DNA of 64,000 nt, from positions 1-64,000 of the forward strand of contig WRDH01000008.1 in assembly GCA_009783555.1 (NCBI GenBank). Reading direction: 5' to 3'. The translations under genes were made by a program, and so were the position numbers. How positions within the stretch are numbered: the first letter of the stretch is position 1; each line of letters begins with the position of its first letter. The notes beneath the pieces were generated by a model. The model was not told the DNA's origin and did not search any database. It was given only the letters and a program-made list of their open reading frames with translations. This document shows, piece after piece, positions 35,515-44,076 of this stretch. Source of the stretch: Oscillospiraceae bacterium. GTDB taxonomy: Bacteria > Bacillota > Clostridia > Oscillospirales > Oscillospiraceae.

Positions 35515-37099
35515 AAGATAAAACATCATATAACCCTGTGACAGGGTTTCGGTTACTGCTATCTACAAAGATTCCTTTTCCTGAATTTAATAATGCAAAT
35601 TCTTCGCGTCGCAGCTTACGTCCGAGTACTCTCTCTGCCGTTTCTGCGACTTTTTTTCTTCCTGCAACGAGCGACTTTTGTGCATCATCGCATTTCAGAA
35701 AAGCCGGAGTATTTTTTCCTTTTACCATCCCAAGCCAGTCGTAGACTAAACAGTCTTTAAGTGCATTTTCTTCAACACCGGGTTGCTGTAAGAAAAAGTC
35801 AAATATTTTTACAATATAATTCTCAAGTTGAGTTGCATGGCTTGGCACTGCTGCGCCTAATGAGCTTAACAGTGTGAAGGGTCTATCTCCCGTAGCGGTC
35901 AGAACATATTCAAGCGTTGTTAAAAAACGACTTTTATTACGGGTGTGCTGCAATGCGTTTTCGGTATGCTTTAAAGTCTGTATATCCCCGGAGCTTAGCC
36001 ATGGACTGCTGATAATTTCATACGGTGGATTCGATGAATATTTTAGTCCGAAATCCTCTGCTTGTGTACGTAACTCGCTCCCGTGTAAAAGCTTCAAGAA
36101 ACCTAATTGCAAGATGTGGGTATCTAATGTATATGCACGGTCAAAACTATCTTTGAAATCTTCAATTGTTTCAAAAGGCAAGCCGGCGATTAAATCAATA
36201 TGTATATGGATGTTTTGCATTTTCATCAGCGTACGAATGTTTTTTTCTGCTTTTTTAAGATCCATTTGACGGGAAGAAGCTTTTAACACAGGCTCGTGGA
36301 AGCTCTGTAAACCAATCTCGAACTGTAAGCGACCGGGCGGTGCGATTTCTAAGAATGACAGCATTTTTTCATCAAACAAATCAGCAGCAACTTCAAAATG
36401 AAACCGGCATGTTGTGTCCATTTCGATAATAAACTCAAATAACTCACATGTGCGGGCAGCGTTGCAATTAAAGGTTCTATCGACAAACTTGATTGTTTTT
36501 GCGCTTGATTTTGAGAGGGTTAGGATCTGGCTTTTTATGGTTTCGAGAGGGAAGTACTTGACCTCGCTTCCGGCGGACAAGCAAAATGAGCACTTGAACG
36601 GACACCCACGCGAGGTTTCTATATAGGCGAGCCTACCGTTGAGGGCATCCAGATATTGGGTAGTGTATGGGTTGACGGGGTACAAGGGGACGGTTCTTGT
36701 TGTCTCTCCAACAACAGCATCTAAAAACCGCGGAAACACAAATTCGCCTTCACCCTGCAAAACAAAGTCAGCACCGGATTCAAGCCAAAAATCCATATTA
36801 TATGACGCTTCAGGACCACCGAGTACGATGGTACTATCCGGCAAACATTCACGCAGCAGCATCAGTAACTTCGGCATTATTGCAGCGTTCCAAATATATG
36901 ACGATATACCAATAACATCAGGTTCATGCTCTGTAACTCGATGAGCGATATCGGTGCAAGATTGATTAATGGTAGCTTCAATAACACTCACATCATGAGG
37001 AAAACGCGCAAATCTTCTTACACCTTCGGCAATAACCCAAACCGAAAGCGATGAATGCACGTATTTTGCATTTATGGCTAACAAAACAACTTTTTTCAT
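35513..37099 (-). CDS. B12-binding radical SAM protein (DUF4080 type)
   Basis: A 528-residue iron-sulfur enzyme. Residues 1-130 are a cobalamin-binding-like Rossmann domain (DVIGISSYIWNA, TIVLGGPEASYN). The radical-SAM cluster motif is ETSRGCPFKCSFC near residue 170, followed by FVDRTFNCN, FEIGLQSFH and HIDLIAGLPFE. The C-terminal DUF4080-type part ends in NPVTGLYDVLS. The reaction is unknown; relatives modify lipids, RNA or cofactors. Residues 134-139 (TTRTVP) come from repeat copy 9. Three further copies lie directly upstream of the start. Confidence 0.85.
   Translation of the reverse strand: MKKVVLLAINAKYVHSSLSVWVIAEGVRRFARFPHDVSVIEATINQSCTDIAHRVTEHEPDVIGISSYIWNAAIMPKLLMLLRECLPDSTIVLGGPEASYNMDFWLESGADFVLQGEGEFVFPRFLDAVVGETTRTVPLYPVNPYTTQYLDALNGRLAYIETSRGCPFKCSFCLSAGSEVKYFPLETIKSQILTLSKSSAKTIKFVDRTFNCNAARTCELFEFIIEMDTTCRFHFEVAADLFDEKMLSFLEIAPPGRLQFEIGLQSFHEPVLKASSRQMDLKKAEKNIRTLMKMQNIHIHIDLIAGLPFETIEDFKDSFDRAYTLDTHILQLGFLKLLHGSELRTQAEDFGLKYSSNPPYEIISSPWLSSGDIQTLKHTENALQHTRNKSRFLTTLEYVLTATGDRPFTLLSSLGAAVPSHATQLENYIVKIFDFFLQQPGVEENALKDCLVYDWLGMVKGKNTPAFLKCDDAQKSLVAGRKKVAETAERVLGRKLRREEFALLNSGKGIFVDSSNRNPVTGLYDVLS
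36682..36700 (+). repeat. GGGGACGGTTC hairpin repeat, copy 9 (inside the radical-SAM gene)
   Basis: ACAA (36682-36685) pairs with TTGT (36697-36700) around GGGGACGGTTC. The stem is again different but complementary. It encodes TTRTVPL in the minus-strand frame. Confidence 0.75.
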
Positions 37100-37114
37100 T
37101 TTTACCTTAGTTAA

Positions 37115-37140
37115 GCCAGATGAACCGTCCCCTTGTCCTG
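37115..37140 (-). repeat. GGGGACGGTTC hairpin repeat, copy 10
   Basis: Core present on the minus strand (GGACAAGGGGACGGTTCAT), but the flanks barely pair, so this is a decayed copy. First of three copies in the gap between tadA and the radical-SAM gene. Confidence 0.75.
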
Positions 37141-37158
37141 ACTCATTCGTACCTTAGT

Positions 37159-37184
37159 TAAGACAGATGAACCGTCCCCGTGAC
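37159..37184 (-). repeat. GGGGACGGTTC hairpin repeat, copy 11
   Basis: Minus-strand core ACGGGGACGGTTCAT with CTGTCTTAA after it. It shares the C-for-G change next to the core with copy 5 and pairs only partly. Confidence 0.8.
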
Positions 37185-37189
37185 CCGCT

Positions 37190-37220
37190 ACAGGACAGAT
37201 GAACCGTCCCCCTGTCCTGT
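37190..37220 (-). repeat. GGGGACGGTTC hairpin repeat, copy 12
   Basis: The longest stem: ACAGGACAG (37190-37198) pairs with CTGTCCTGT (37212-37220), 9 bp. Compared with copies 6 and 8, an A-T pair is replaced by G-C on both sides. It touches the tadA stop codon (tadA ends at 37222). Confidence 0.9.
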
Positions 37221-37221
37221 G

Positions 37222-37710
37222 CTATTCCCGCAGTGCCTTAAAGAACGCTGACAACAGTTCGCTGCAGTCGTTTTCGAGGATTCCACCTGTTATTTGTGTT
37301 GAGTGGCTGTATGATTCCATGAATAGGTTTATTACGCTGCCGCATGAGCCGGTCAGTTCGTCTTTTGCTCCGTAGAAGACCTTGCTGATCCGGGACATGA
37401 TGATTGCTCCCGCGCACATTGGGCATGGCTCTAACGTGACATATAACGAACAATCTGATAATCGCCAGTCATTAAGTGTATTACAAGCATCTTCAATGGC
37501 TTCAAGCTCCGCATGCGCGAGCGCGGACTTTGCTTTTTCGCGGCGGTTGCGACCGCGCCCGATTACACCACCGTAAGCATCGACAACAACAGAGCCGACC
37601 GGAGCCTCTCCATCGGCACCCGCTTCCTTCGCCAGAGATAGGGCTATTGACATATAATATTCATGATCTTGTATTATTGTTACCATTCCTTCCGCGGTAC
37701 AAATTTGCAT
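37222..37710 (-). CDS. tadA: tRNA-specific adenosine deaminase TadA
   Basis: A 162-residue zinc deaminase that converts A34 to inosine in tRNA-Arg(ACG). The zinc site is HAELEAIEDA (with the proton-shuttle Glu) and PCPMCAGA; GEAPVGSVVVD and the ending ISKVFYGAKDELTGSCGS are typical. The start is uncertain: ATG 37710 has no ribosome site, ATG 37686 follows GGAAGGA too closely. Three hairpin repeats follow the gene. Confidence 0.93.
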   Translation of the reverse strand: MQICTAEGMVTIIQDHEYYMSIALSLAKEAGADGEAPVGSVVVDAYGGVIGRGRNRREKAKSALAHAELEAIEDACNTLNDWRLSDCSLYVTLEPCPMCAGAIIMSRISKVFYGAKDELTGSCGSVINLFMESYSHSTQITGGILENDCSELLSAFFKALRE

Positions 37711-37767
37711 AATTTATATATTGCTTGCACTCTCTTGCATTTGTTTCTTTATGAATCACTGCTTAGT

Positions 37768-38691
37768 TTAAGCAAACGCTTCAGCAGCCTCTAACTTTTT
37801 CACCACCTCTATAAAATAACCGGGCAAATCAGAAGACACTTCAACTCTTTCACCTGTTGACGGAAGTATTAAACATAACTTTTTTGCATGCAGACACTGA
37901 CTCTGCATACCGAGATCTGCTTTTTTTCGTCCGTAAACTATGTCACCGAGAACCGGATTCCCTATATATGCCATGTGGACACGGATTTGATGCGTTCGAC
38001 CTGTTTCAAGGCGGCAGCGCACATGAGTATATCCGCCGTATCTACGTATAATTTCATAATGTGTTACAGCGGAGCGGGAGTTCTTATCCGTGACCGCTTG
38101 TTTTTTCCTGTCTACCGGATGTCTGCCAATAGGCGCGCTTATTGTTCCGCTATCATCTTTAACATTACCGCACACAATCGCTTCATACTCTCTTATTAAC
38201 GATCTTGCTGACAACTGTGATGCAAGTGAAAGGTGAGAGCGGTCATTTTTTGCAGCGATTACAAGCCCCGAGGTGTCTTTGTCGATTCGATGAACAATGC
38301 CCGGACGTATAACGCCGCCAATACCCGAAAGGCTTTCGCCGCAGTGATGAAGCAGAGCGTTAACAAGTGTTCCGTCAGGATGCCCGGGAGCCGGATGTAT
38401 AACCAACCCTCGCGGTTTGTTTACGATAATTAAGTCATCATCCTCAAAAACGATATCGAGCGGGATATCCTGCTTTACTAAAACAGAATCATCCGGCTCG
38501 TTTTGAATAACCGTATAAATCTCACCCGCCACAGTCTTGTGGTTCTTTTTCACAGGGCAACCATCAAGGGTCACTTTTTCGCTTTCGATAAGTTTTTGAG
38601 CAGCACTTCTTGTCAGCCCGGGAATATTAGCCGCAAGAAAAACATCAAGTCGAGCACCATAACTTTCACCAACAAGCGTTATTTCACTCAA
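37768..38691 (-). CDS. RluA-family 23S rRNA pseudouridine synthase (RluD type)
   Basis: A 307-residue enzyme. It has an N-terminal S4 domain (ARLDVFLAANIPGLTRSAAQKLIESEKV) and the catalytic motif GIVHRIDKDTSGL, where the Asp attacks uridine. The motifs IIVNKPRGLVIHPAPGH and RLETGRTHQIRVHMAYIGNP complete the family pattern. It makes pseudouridines in 23S rRNA. It follows lspA by 86 bases, the usual neighbour in Firmicutes. Confidence 0.94.
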   Translation of the reverse strand: MSEITLVGESYGARLDVFLAANIPGLTRSAAQKLIESEKVTLDGCPVKKNHKTVAGEIYTVIQNEPDDSVLVKQDIPLDIVFEDDDLIIVNKPRGLVIHPAPGHPDGTLVNALLHHCGESLSGIGGVIRPGIVHRIDKDTSGLVIAAKNDRSHLSLASQLSARSLIREYEAIVCGNVKDDSGTISAPIGRHPVDRKKQAVTDKNSRSAVTHYEIIRRYGGYTHVRCRLETGRTHQIRVHMAYIGNPVLGDIVYGRKKADLGMQSQCLHAKKLCLILPSTGERVEVSSDLPGYFIEVVKKLEAAEAFA

Positions 38692-38751
38692 AACCCAACG
38701 CTCCCGTCTTTTAAGAAACCTGCTGTTAACAGTGACTCCGACTCCTTGCGC

Positions 38752-38770
38752 TTAAATCCTAACCCCTAAA
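38752..38770. repeat. AATCCTA-type simple repeat
   Basis: AAATCCTAACCCCTAAAT between lspA and the pseudouridine synthase gene. Similar (AATCCTA)n text occurs at 54282-54304 and 55523-55550. Confidence 0.4.
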
Positions 38771-38777
38771 TACTGTC

Positions 38778-39605
38778 CTAATCGTCGTCAAAGCCATATT
38801 CACGAAGAATGTCTTCTACATCATAGTCACCAAGCGACTCTAAATCCAGACCGATATCATCATAACTTTCTTCTACCGCTGTATCATCTTGCGGATAAGA
38901 ATTATAGTCCTGCGAATATTCCGTTTTTGATGCATCTGCTTCTTGTGCTGTATCTGCTGCTTCTTGTTCTTGTACCGTATCTGCCGAAACAGGATTCTGC
39001 GGGCTTGAACGCTCTGCAAAAGCTAACTCCTGCTCTGCATGCGTAGCAACAGCGGCATCAATATCGTCATACTCGCCGGAGTCCCCGTCATAGTCTTGCT
39101 CGCTGTACTCATCAGAATCTTCATCATCCGCATATCCCCCGGCTTTTTCGGTTTTTTCGGATTTGATTGTGAGGATAATAAAATGGACCAGAAATGTAAG
39201 AAAACCCAAAGTTATGAAGATATCTGCAATGTTGAAGATTGGAAAGCGCATGAATATCGTTTCGAACATATCAACGACCTTTCCGTCGTTGAAAATCCGA
39301 TCTGCCAGGTTTCCGATTGTTCCGCCGAGAACTGCGGCAAGCCCGATTGTGCCCCAAAAGCCTTCATTGTATCTAAGTAATATCATAACCAGAACAATAG
39401 CGGCTCCAAACGCAATAGCAGCAAGCAGCCATTGTTGACCTGCCAGGATATTCAGCATTGCACCGTCGTTTTCCCATCGGGTAAGCCTTAAAATCCCCGG
39501 AATGACCACGGGTCCCTCCGCACCTAAGTCCAAAGTGCGTAAAATCCATTGCTTAAAAAACTGATCGAGCGCTACAATCAGTGCTGCAAATAGAAAACAA
39601 AGCAT
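38778..39605 (-). CDS. lspA: Lipoprotein signal peptidase LspA with a long acidic C-terminal extension
   Basis: The first 150 residues are a complete type II signal peptidase with four membrane helices. The catalytic aspartates are Asp102 (GNLADRIF) and Asp128 (FNIADIF); ENDGAMLNI corresponds to the NxxGAaF motif. It cuts the signal peptide of prolipoproteins such as the lipoproteins in this window. Residues 151-275 form a long, acidic, apparently disordered tail ending in the compact motif DVEDILREYGFDDD. Most LspA proteins end near residue 155-165, so the tail is exceptional. Confidence 0.94.
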   Translation of the reverse strand: MLCFLFAALIVALDQFFKQWILRTLDLGAEGPVVIPGILRLTRWENDGAMLNILAGQQWLLAAIAFGAAIVLVMILLRYNEGFWGTIGLAAVLGGTIGNLADRIFNDGKVVDMFETIFMRFPIFNIADIFITLGFLTFLVHFIILTIKSEKTEKAGGYADDEDSDEYSEQDYDGDSGEYDDIDAAVATHAEQELAFAERSSPQNPVSADTVQEQEAADTAQEADASKTEYSQDYNSYPQDDTAVEESYDDIGLDLESLGDYDVEDILREYGFDDD

Positions 39606-39620
39606 AAATGACTACCTCAC

Positions 39621-40622
39621 TTAATCATCAGTATCAAAGTTTGCACCGAATTTCAAGTCGTCAAAATCGAATTTTGGTCTTGGCGAGGTATCTTCAAGCT
39701 CGCTTTCGGGCGTATATAATCTAATAGAATCATCATCTTCAAATAATGAAGCAGGAGGTTCATCAAACGCAGGAGATCTTACTTCGACATGTGGAGCACC
39801 CTGTGATGCAACCGGTGTAACTTCAACTTCCGTGAGTCTTTCAACTGCAGAACCAATCTGCATTGCAATGTCGTCGATTTCAATCTCATTTGCGGTTACA
39901 GGTTGTGCAACAGGCGAAGCCGATGTTGTTCCCTGCTCATGCATAACCGGTTGTGTCTGCTGTTGCGACGGTTGTACAGGTGGTTGAACGGGTGGTTGTA
40001 TATGCTGTACCGGCTGCGCGGGTTGAACAGGCGGCTGTACAGGTTGCACAGGCTTATCAAGCGGAGGTGCTGCTCTTGTCTGCTGTGCCACTTTTGGTGT
40101 TCTGCCTGCTTTTGCGGCAGCGGATTGATCCGGTGTTGCTTGCCCTGCCGGTCTTTTTGAACCCATAGTGTGCCGGGCTGCTTCCAATTTTTCGAGAAAT
40201 TCGGAATGCTTACGCATAATTGCCTGTGAGACCTCAATGAATTTTGCAGTTTCTTTTGTTGCCGCTTCGAGGCGTCTTTCCTCATCGGCACAAAGCTTTG
40301 CCGTTTCGGTCATTCTTGCATTTATTTCATCCTCTGCTTTTTGAAGCATATCGTTTTTTGTTCTGGTGGCTTCGGATGTAATTTCCTCTCCCATACGCTG
40401 TGCGGTAAGTAACGCCATTCTCATAGCATCCTCGGTAGAGCGGTATTCTTCTACCTTTTCTACGAGAACCTTTAACTTTCCTTTTAGAATTGCATTTTCT
40501 TTATACAATGCATTGTAGTCATTGGACACGGCTTCAAGAAAATCATCTACTTCACCTGCATCGTATCCGTTAAGCATGACTTTTCCAAAACCCTTATCAT
40601 TAACTTCTTGTGGAGTTAGCAT
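39621..40622 (-). CDS. divIVA: DivIVA-domain protein
   Basis: A 333-residue coiled-coil protein that marks curved membrane at poles and septum. It starts MLTPQEVNDKGFGKVMLNGYDAGEVDDFL, the DivIVA lipid-binding domain, followed by a long coiled coil (residues about 30-160). The middle (residues about 165-230) is low-complexity with PVQPPVQP repeats, and the C-terminus is acidic. ATG 40622 is preferred: AAAGGA is ten bases before, whereas GTG 40628 is too near. It follows sepF, the common division-cluster order. Confidence 0.93.
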   Translation of the reverse strand: MLTPQEVNDKGFGKVMLNGYDAGEVDDFLEAVSNDYNALYKENAILKGKLKVLVEKVEEYRSTEDAMRMALLTAQRMGEEITSEATRTKNDMLQKAEDEINARMTETAKLCADEERRLEAATKETAKFIEVSQAIMRKHSEFLEKLEAARHTMGSKRPAGQATPDQSAAAKAGRTPKVAQQTRAAPPLDKPVQPVQPPVQPAQPVQHIQPPVQPPVQPSQQQTQPVMHEQGTTSASPVAQPVTANEIEIDDIAMQIGSAVERLTEVEVTPVASQGAPHVEVRSPAFDEPPASLFEDDDSIRLYTPESELEDTSPRPKFDFDDLKFGANFDTDD

Positions 40623-40652
40623 AAACACTCAATCCTTTCGGCTTCTATTTTG

Positions 40653-41117
40653 CTAGAAATACAGTCCGTTATTTTCAAGTTCGTCGATCAAATCGCCAAG
40701 CAAATCAACGTTGTACGGCGTGATTAAATATGTGTTCACAGCGACTTTTTTTATCTTTCCCTCTTGTGCGTAAGCCACACCGCTGAGAAAGTCAACAAGG
40801 CGGCGCGCTATATCCTTGTTTGTTTGCTCAAGGTTGAGAACAACGGTATGCCGGTCACGCAGATTATCCGCAATTTCTGCGGCTGCTTCAAATTTCTCAG
40901 GCTTAAAAAGCGCAACCTTCAGTTGTGCCGTAGCATGTATGTTGACGACCTTATTACTGCTGCGTTGCTCTTCAAACCCTCCGTATGAACTGCGTGCCTG
41001 TGCGGGAGTTTTCGGCGGCAGAGGCAAATCATCAGTCATTTTTGGCTGGAAATCGTCAAAATCTTCCTCATCATCGTAAGGCTTTGCCAGTTTTTTAAGC
41101 TCAGTAAATATTCCCAA
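40653..41117 (-). CDS. sepF: Cell division protein SepF
   Basis: A 154-residue FtsZ partner that anchors the Z-ring to the membrane. The C-terminal SepF domain shows NKVVNIHATAQLKVALFKPE, VVLNLEQTNKDIARRLVDFLSG and ITPYNVDLLGDL. I choose TTG 41117, nine bases after AAAGGAGG: this gives the amphipathic N-terminus MGIFTELKKLAKPYD. The ATG at 41138 would place the ribosome site inside the coding sequence. Confidence 0.93.
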   Translation of the reverse strand: MGIFTELKKLAKPYDDEEDFDDFQPKMTDDLPLPPKTPAQARSSYGGFEEQRSSNKVVNIHATAQLKVALFKPEKFEAAAEIADNLRDRHTVVLNLEQTNKDIARRLVDFLSGVAYAQEGKIKKVAVNTYLITPYNVDLLGDLIDELENNGLYF

Positions 41118-41139
41118 ATCCGGAAACCTCCTTTGCAAA

Positions 41140-41829
41140 TCAACGCCCGCCGAATAGTGCGGATCCTATCCTAACCATATTTGAGCCGGCTCGTATTGCG
41201 TCAATGTAGCTGTCACTCATGCCCATAGAAAGCAATCGCACAGAGACATTATCGTATTTTTTTGCGCTTATGTCAATAAAAAGCTTGAACATTGTGTCAA
41301 AATAGTAACATTCAACGCAGTTTTCGTCATTTATCGGCGGTATTGCCATCAATCCGAGCACTCGGATTCCACCTGTTTGGGATGCAATCGCAATCAATTC
41401 TTCGGTTTGCTCGGGCAATACTCCGGATTTTTGCGGCTCTCTGCCAATATTTACTTCTATCAAGACATCTTGAACTATTCCCAGGGATAATGCTCTTTTC
41501 CCGATAGATTCCACAAGCGTTTTTGATGAAACAGATTCAATCAAATCGCAAACACCGACTATTTTAGAAACTTTATTTGATTGCAAATGTCCGATAAAGT
41601 GCAGCGGCGCGCCTTCGTATGCTCCTTGCTCCCGCTTTTCAAGCATTTCCTGAACACGGTTTTCACCTATAGCATCAACACCTGCGGCAACAGCCAGACG
41701 TATATCGTCAGCAGGCTTAGTTTTCGAAACCGCAACAAGCTTAATATCATCAGGCGAACGCCCGCTGCTTATAGCCGCTTCTGCGATTGAATTGCGAATA
41801 TTCTTAATATTATCTGCAATACTATTCAT
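41140..41829 (-). CDS. YggS/PLPBP-type pyridoxal phosphate homeostasis protein
   Basis: A 229-residue single-domain PLP protein with the alanine racemase barrel fold. Lys32 or near, in IKLVAVSKTKPADDIRLA, holds PLP; GENRVQEMLEK, LHFIGHLQSNKV and LSMGMSDSYIDAIRAGSNMVRIG are diagnostic. It buffers PLP and affects amino-acid balance. It lies between sepF and the HlyD-like gene, as ylmE does in Bacillus. Confidence 0.94.
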   Translation of the reverse strand: MNSIADNIKNIRNSIAEAAISSGRSPDDIKLVAVSKTKPADDIRLAVAAGVDAIGENRVQEMLEKREQGAYEGAPLHFIGHLQSNKVSKIVGVCDLIESVSSKTLVESIGKRALSLGIVQDVLIEVNIGREPQKSGVLPEQTEELIAIASQTGGIRVLGLMAIPPINDENCVECYYFDTMFKLFIDISAKKYDNVSVRLLSMGMSDSYIDAIRAGSNMVRIGSALFGGR

Positions 41830-41853
41830 AAACTATTAACCCCAAAATCACCC

Positions 41854-43002
41854 TTACCCTACTACTTTTCCATGATATAAGTCGCGAGCTTTTACTATTA
41901 TTATTGAATCCACACGCAAGGGTGTGTTCGTTTCTACGCCGTCGCGGACGATATAACTATCGCCGATAGTTCTGATTATTTCAACATCCACTCTTTCGGC
42001 TTGTCCCGATGTTTGAAGAAAAATGAATGTATTTAAGTCATCGTCCAAATGTATTGCTTCCATTGGAACCCGTATGCCTGTAACAACACCCAACACAACA
42101 TCCGCACGGAGTGTACGCAGCGGAGTTATTTCTTGAAGTCCTCTGTCGCTCGAGAACAATACAACACATAAACCGTCTTCGCGCCTGCTTATATGCTCAA
42201 CGCGCATTTCTATATCAGCATTATATGCACCGTAAAACTGAACAACATTATGATGCCCCGAGGATAACTGAAACGCGTCTTCATGCTCCATGATTGCCGC
42301 AAAGTACCACTTGAACTCGGTTATCAGCTTTCCTGTACCGGATGCGTTGTAAGGCGTGCTGAATTGTTCTTGCAACTCCGACGGAGACATATAATACAAC
42401 ATGCCCGGCTCTACGTGTTCAAATCCATCAACGTTATGCGAAAATGTGCCGCTGACTTCTGCGGCTATGGTTCTTGTGCCGACATTGCTTTCTTCAAGGT
42501 ATTCCAGACGGCTTCGAAGTTCGGAAATATCGGTTTCGGTCGTAAATATACTTGTTTCCACATTTAAAGCGAGCTCGTTAAGGCGTCTGAGGTCATTGCT
42601 GTTAACTGCATTTGACAACTCCATGATTGCATTAATGCTCGCTGCGTTACTGTCGCCGCGCAGGGATTCAAGCTGTGCTATTTTTAACCGTAATGAGCGA
42701 ATCTCGCTTGCTCTTTCAAGTGCGTCAATGCTCAGGTATTCAACAGCAATAACCTGTCCTGCCGCAACCTTTTCACCTTCACTGACCGTTGGTAATATGG
42801 CAGTGCTGCGCTCTTCCAATACAGTTTCGGTTCTGACAATAAACCCGTGAGCGGGCAGGGTTTCCACAATTGAATATCTTACGGCTGCGGTTGTTGTGTA
42901 TGTATTGACGAAATAATTATAGAGATACACTCCGATGTAACATGCAACAGCAAGAAAAATCACACCGGTAGTCAATCGTATAAAAAAGTCACTTCTTTTC
43001 AT
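41854..43002 (-). CDS. HlyD-like membrane adaptor protein
   Basis: A 382-residue protein with one N-terminal membrane helix (residues about 8-30). The outer part begins as a barrel-sandwich half (VRTETVLEERSTAILPTVSEGEKVAAGQVIAVEY), followed by a coiled coil (SLRLKIAQLESL...DISELRSRLEYLEES) and a returning beta part. That is the layout of HlyD/periplasmic adaptor proteins, also found in monoderm Firmicutes near sepF. The cargo is unknown. The start ATG overlaps the miaA stop by four bases; GGGGAAA stands before it. Confidence 0.75.
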   Translation of the reverse strand: MKRSDFFIRLTTGVIFLAVACYIGVYLYNYFVNTYTTTAAVRYSIVETLPAHGFIVRTETVLEERSTAILPTVSEGEKVAAGQVIAVEYLSIDALERASEIRSLRLKIAQLESLRGDSNAASINAIMELSNAVNSNDLRRLNELALNVETSIFTTETDISELRSRLEYLEESNVGTRTIAAEVSGTFSHNVDGFEHVEPGMLYYMSPSELQEQFSTPYNASGTGKLITEFKWYFAAIMEHEDAFQLSSGHHNVVQFYGAYNADIEMRVEHISRREDGLCVVLFSSDRGLQEITPLRTLRADVVLGVVTGIRVPMEAIHLDDDLNTFIFLQTSGQAERVDVEIIRTIGDSYIVRDGVETNTPLRVDSIIIVKARDLYHGKVVG

Positions 43003-43961
43003 TTTGATTTCCCCGTCATTGCGAGCCGTTCGCGAACGGCGCGGCAATCCATAAATTCCTCAAAATCAGGCTCATCCTCCCACACGATCCATTTAACATC
43101 ATCATCGCGTCTCAGCCATGTAAGCTGGCGTTTTGCATAACGCCTCGATTCCATCTTTATCTTTTCAAGCGCAGTTTCTATATCCGTGCCGCAGGTAAGA
43201 ACAGCGGTGAGTTCTTTGTAGCCTATGGCTTGCATTGACGTGCATTTGTTTGAGATTCCCATTTTGAGAAGTGATATTACTTCGTCTACCAGCCCTAATG
43301 ATATCATATCATCGACACGGCGGTCTATTCTTTCATAGAGTTTTTCTCTATCTAAAAAAGTCAGAGCATATTTTAACGCATTGTACCTTGGTGGTTTTGC
43401 TTTTGTTTCGGCATCATGCTGTGAAATGGTTTTTCCTGTGATGAGATAGGTTTCCAAGGCGCGGATTATTCTCTTTTTATCGTTGGCATGAAGCTTATCG
43501 GCGGTCTTCGGGTCGAAGCTTCCGAGTTTTTTAAGCATAACTTCACCGCCGGTGTTTTCATATTCTTCTTCAAGCTCTTGTCTTAGTCCCGCGTCGCCGC
43601 GGGCAGAAAAGCTACGCCCTGACAGCAGAGAATCTATATAAAGCCCTGACCCGCCGACAAGAATTGGCTGTTTGCCCCGCTTTATGATCTCATTAATACA
43701 ATCTGATGCGTCTCTGATATATCGTGCCACAGAGTAATCTTCGGAAGGATGGACAAAGTCAATTAAATGATGGGGAATATTTTCTCTCTCTTCGTTTGTT
43801 GGTTTTGCTGTGCCGATGTCCATATATTTATATACTTGCATGGAATCGGCAGAAACAATTTCACCATCTATTTGTTTAGCAAGCTGCACGCCCAGCGCGC
43901 TTTTGCCGGTTGCGGTGGGTCCTGTTATAACGATAAGGTTAGGAAGTATGTTGTTACCCAT
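42999..43961 (-). CDS. miaA: tRNA dimethylallyltransferase MiaA
   Basis: A 320-residue enzyme that transfers an isopentenyl group to A37 of tRNAs reading UNN codons. Walker A is GPTATGKSALGVQLA, then VSADSMQVYKYMDIGTAKP, HHLIDFVHPSEDYSV and GGSGLYIDSLLSG; the C-terminal QAIGYKEL and RRYAKRQLTWLR motifs bind tRNA. It lies 115 bases after mutL. Confidence 0.96.
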   Translation of the reverse strand: MGNNILPNLIVITGPTATGKSALGVQLAKQIDGEIVSADSMQVYKYMDIGTAKPTNEERENIPHHLIDFVHPSEDYSVARYIRDASDCINEIIKRGKQPILVGGSGLYIDSLLSGRSFSARGDAGLRQELEEEYENTGGEVMLKKLGSFDPKTADKLHANDKKRIIRALETYLITGKTISQHDAETKAKPPRYNALKYALTFLDREKLYERIDRRVDDMISLGLVDEVISLLKMGISNKCTSMQAIGYKELTAVLTCGTDIETALEKIKMESRRYAKRQLTWLRRDDDVKWIVWEDEPDFEEFMDCRAVRERLAMTGKSK

Positions 43962-43990
43962 AAATCACCCTTTGGGTTTCACGCCACCCT
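43962..43990 (-). repeat. GGGTGGCGTGAAAC-type repeat in front of miaA
   Basis: On the minus strand this reads GGGTGGCGTGAAACCC followed by AAAGGGTGATTT, and shares the unit with 22627-22645. A partial relative (AATCACCTTTTGGGTT) is at 3380-3395. The remaining 85 bases of the mutL-miaA gap show only a weak CCCCCTT/AAGGGGG pairing. Confidence 0.35.
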
Positions 43991-44076
43991 CACAACCCCC
44001 ACAGTCTGCGACGGCATCCCCCTTTCACCTTTGCAGAGGATGAAATATACCTTCCGTAGAAGGGGGCATGAATTTG

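Noticed and set aside
29742..37220. Insertion sequence or transposon
   Set aside because: No transposase, no long terminal repeats and no target duplications are visible; the copies are only 20-30 bp hairpins.
39900..40100. CRISPR-like short repeats
   Set aside because: These are PVQPPVQP codon repeats of DivIVA; no spacer-repeat regularity. No CRISPR array was found anywhere in the window.
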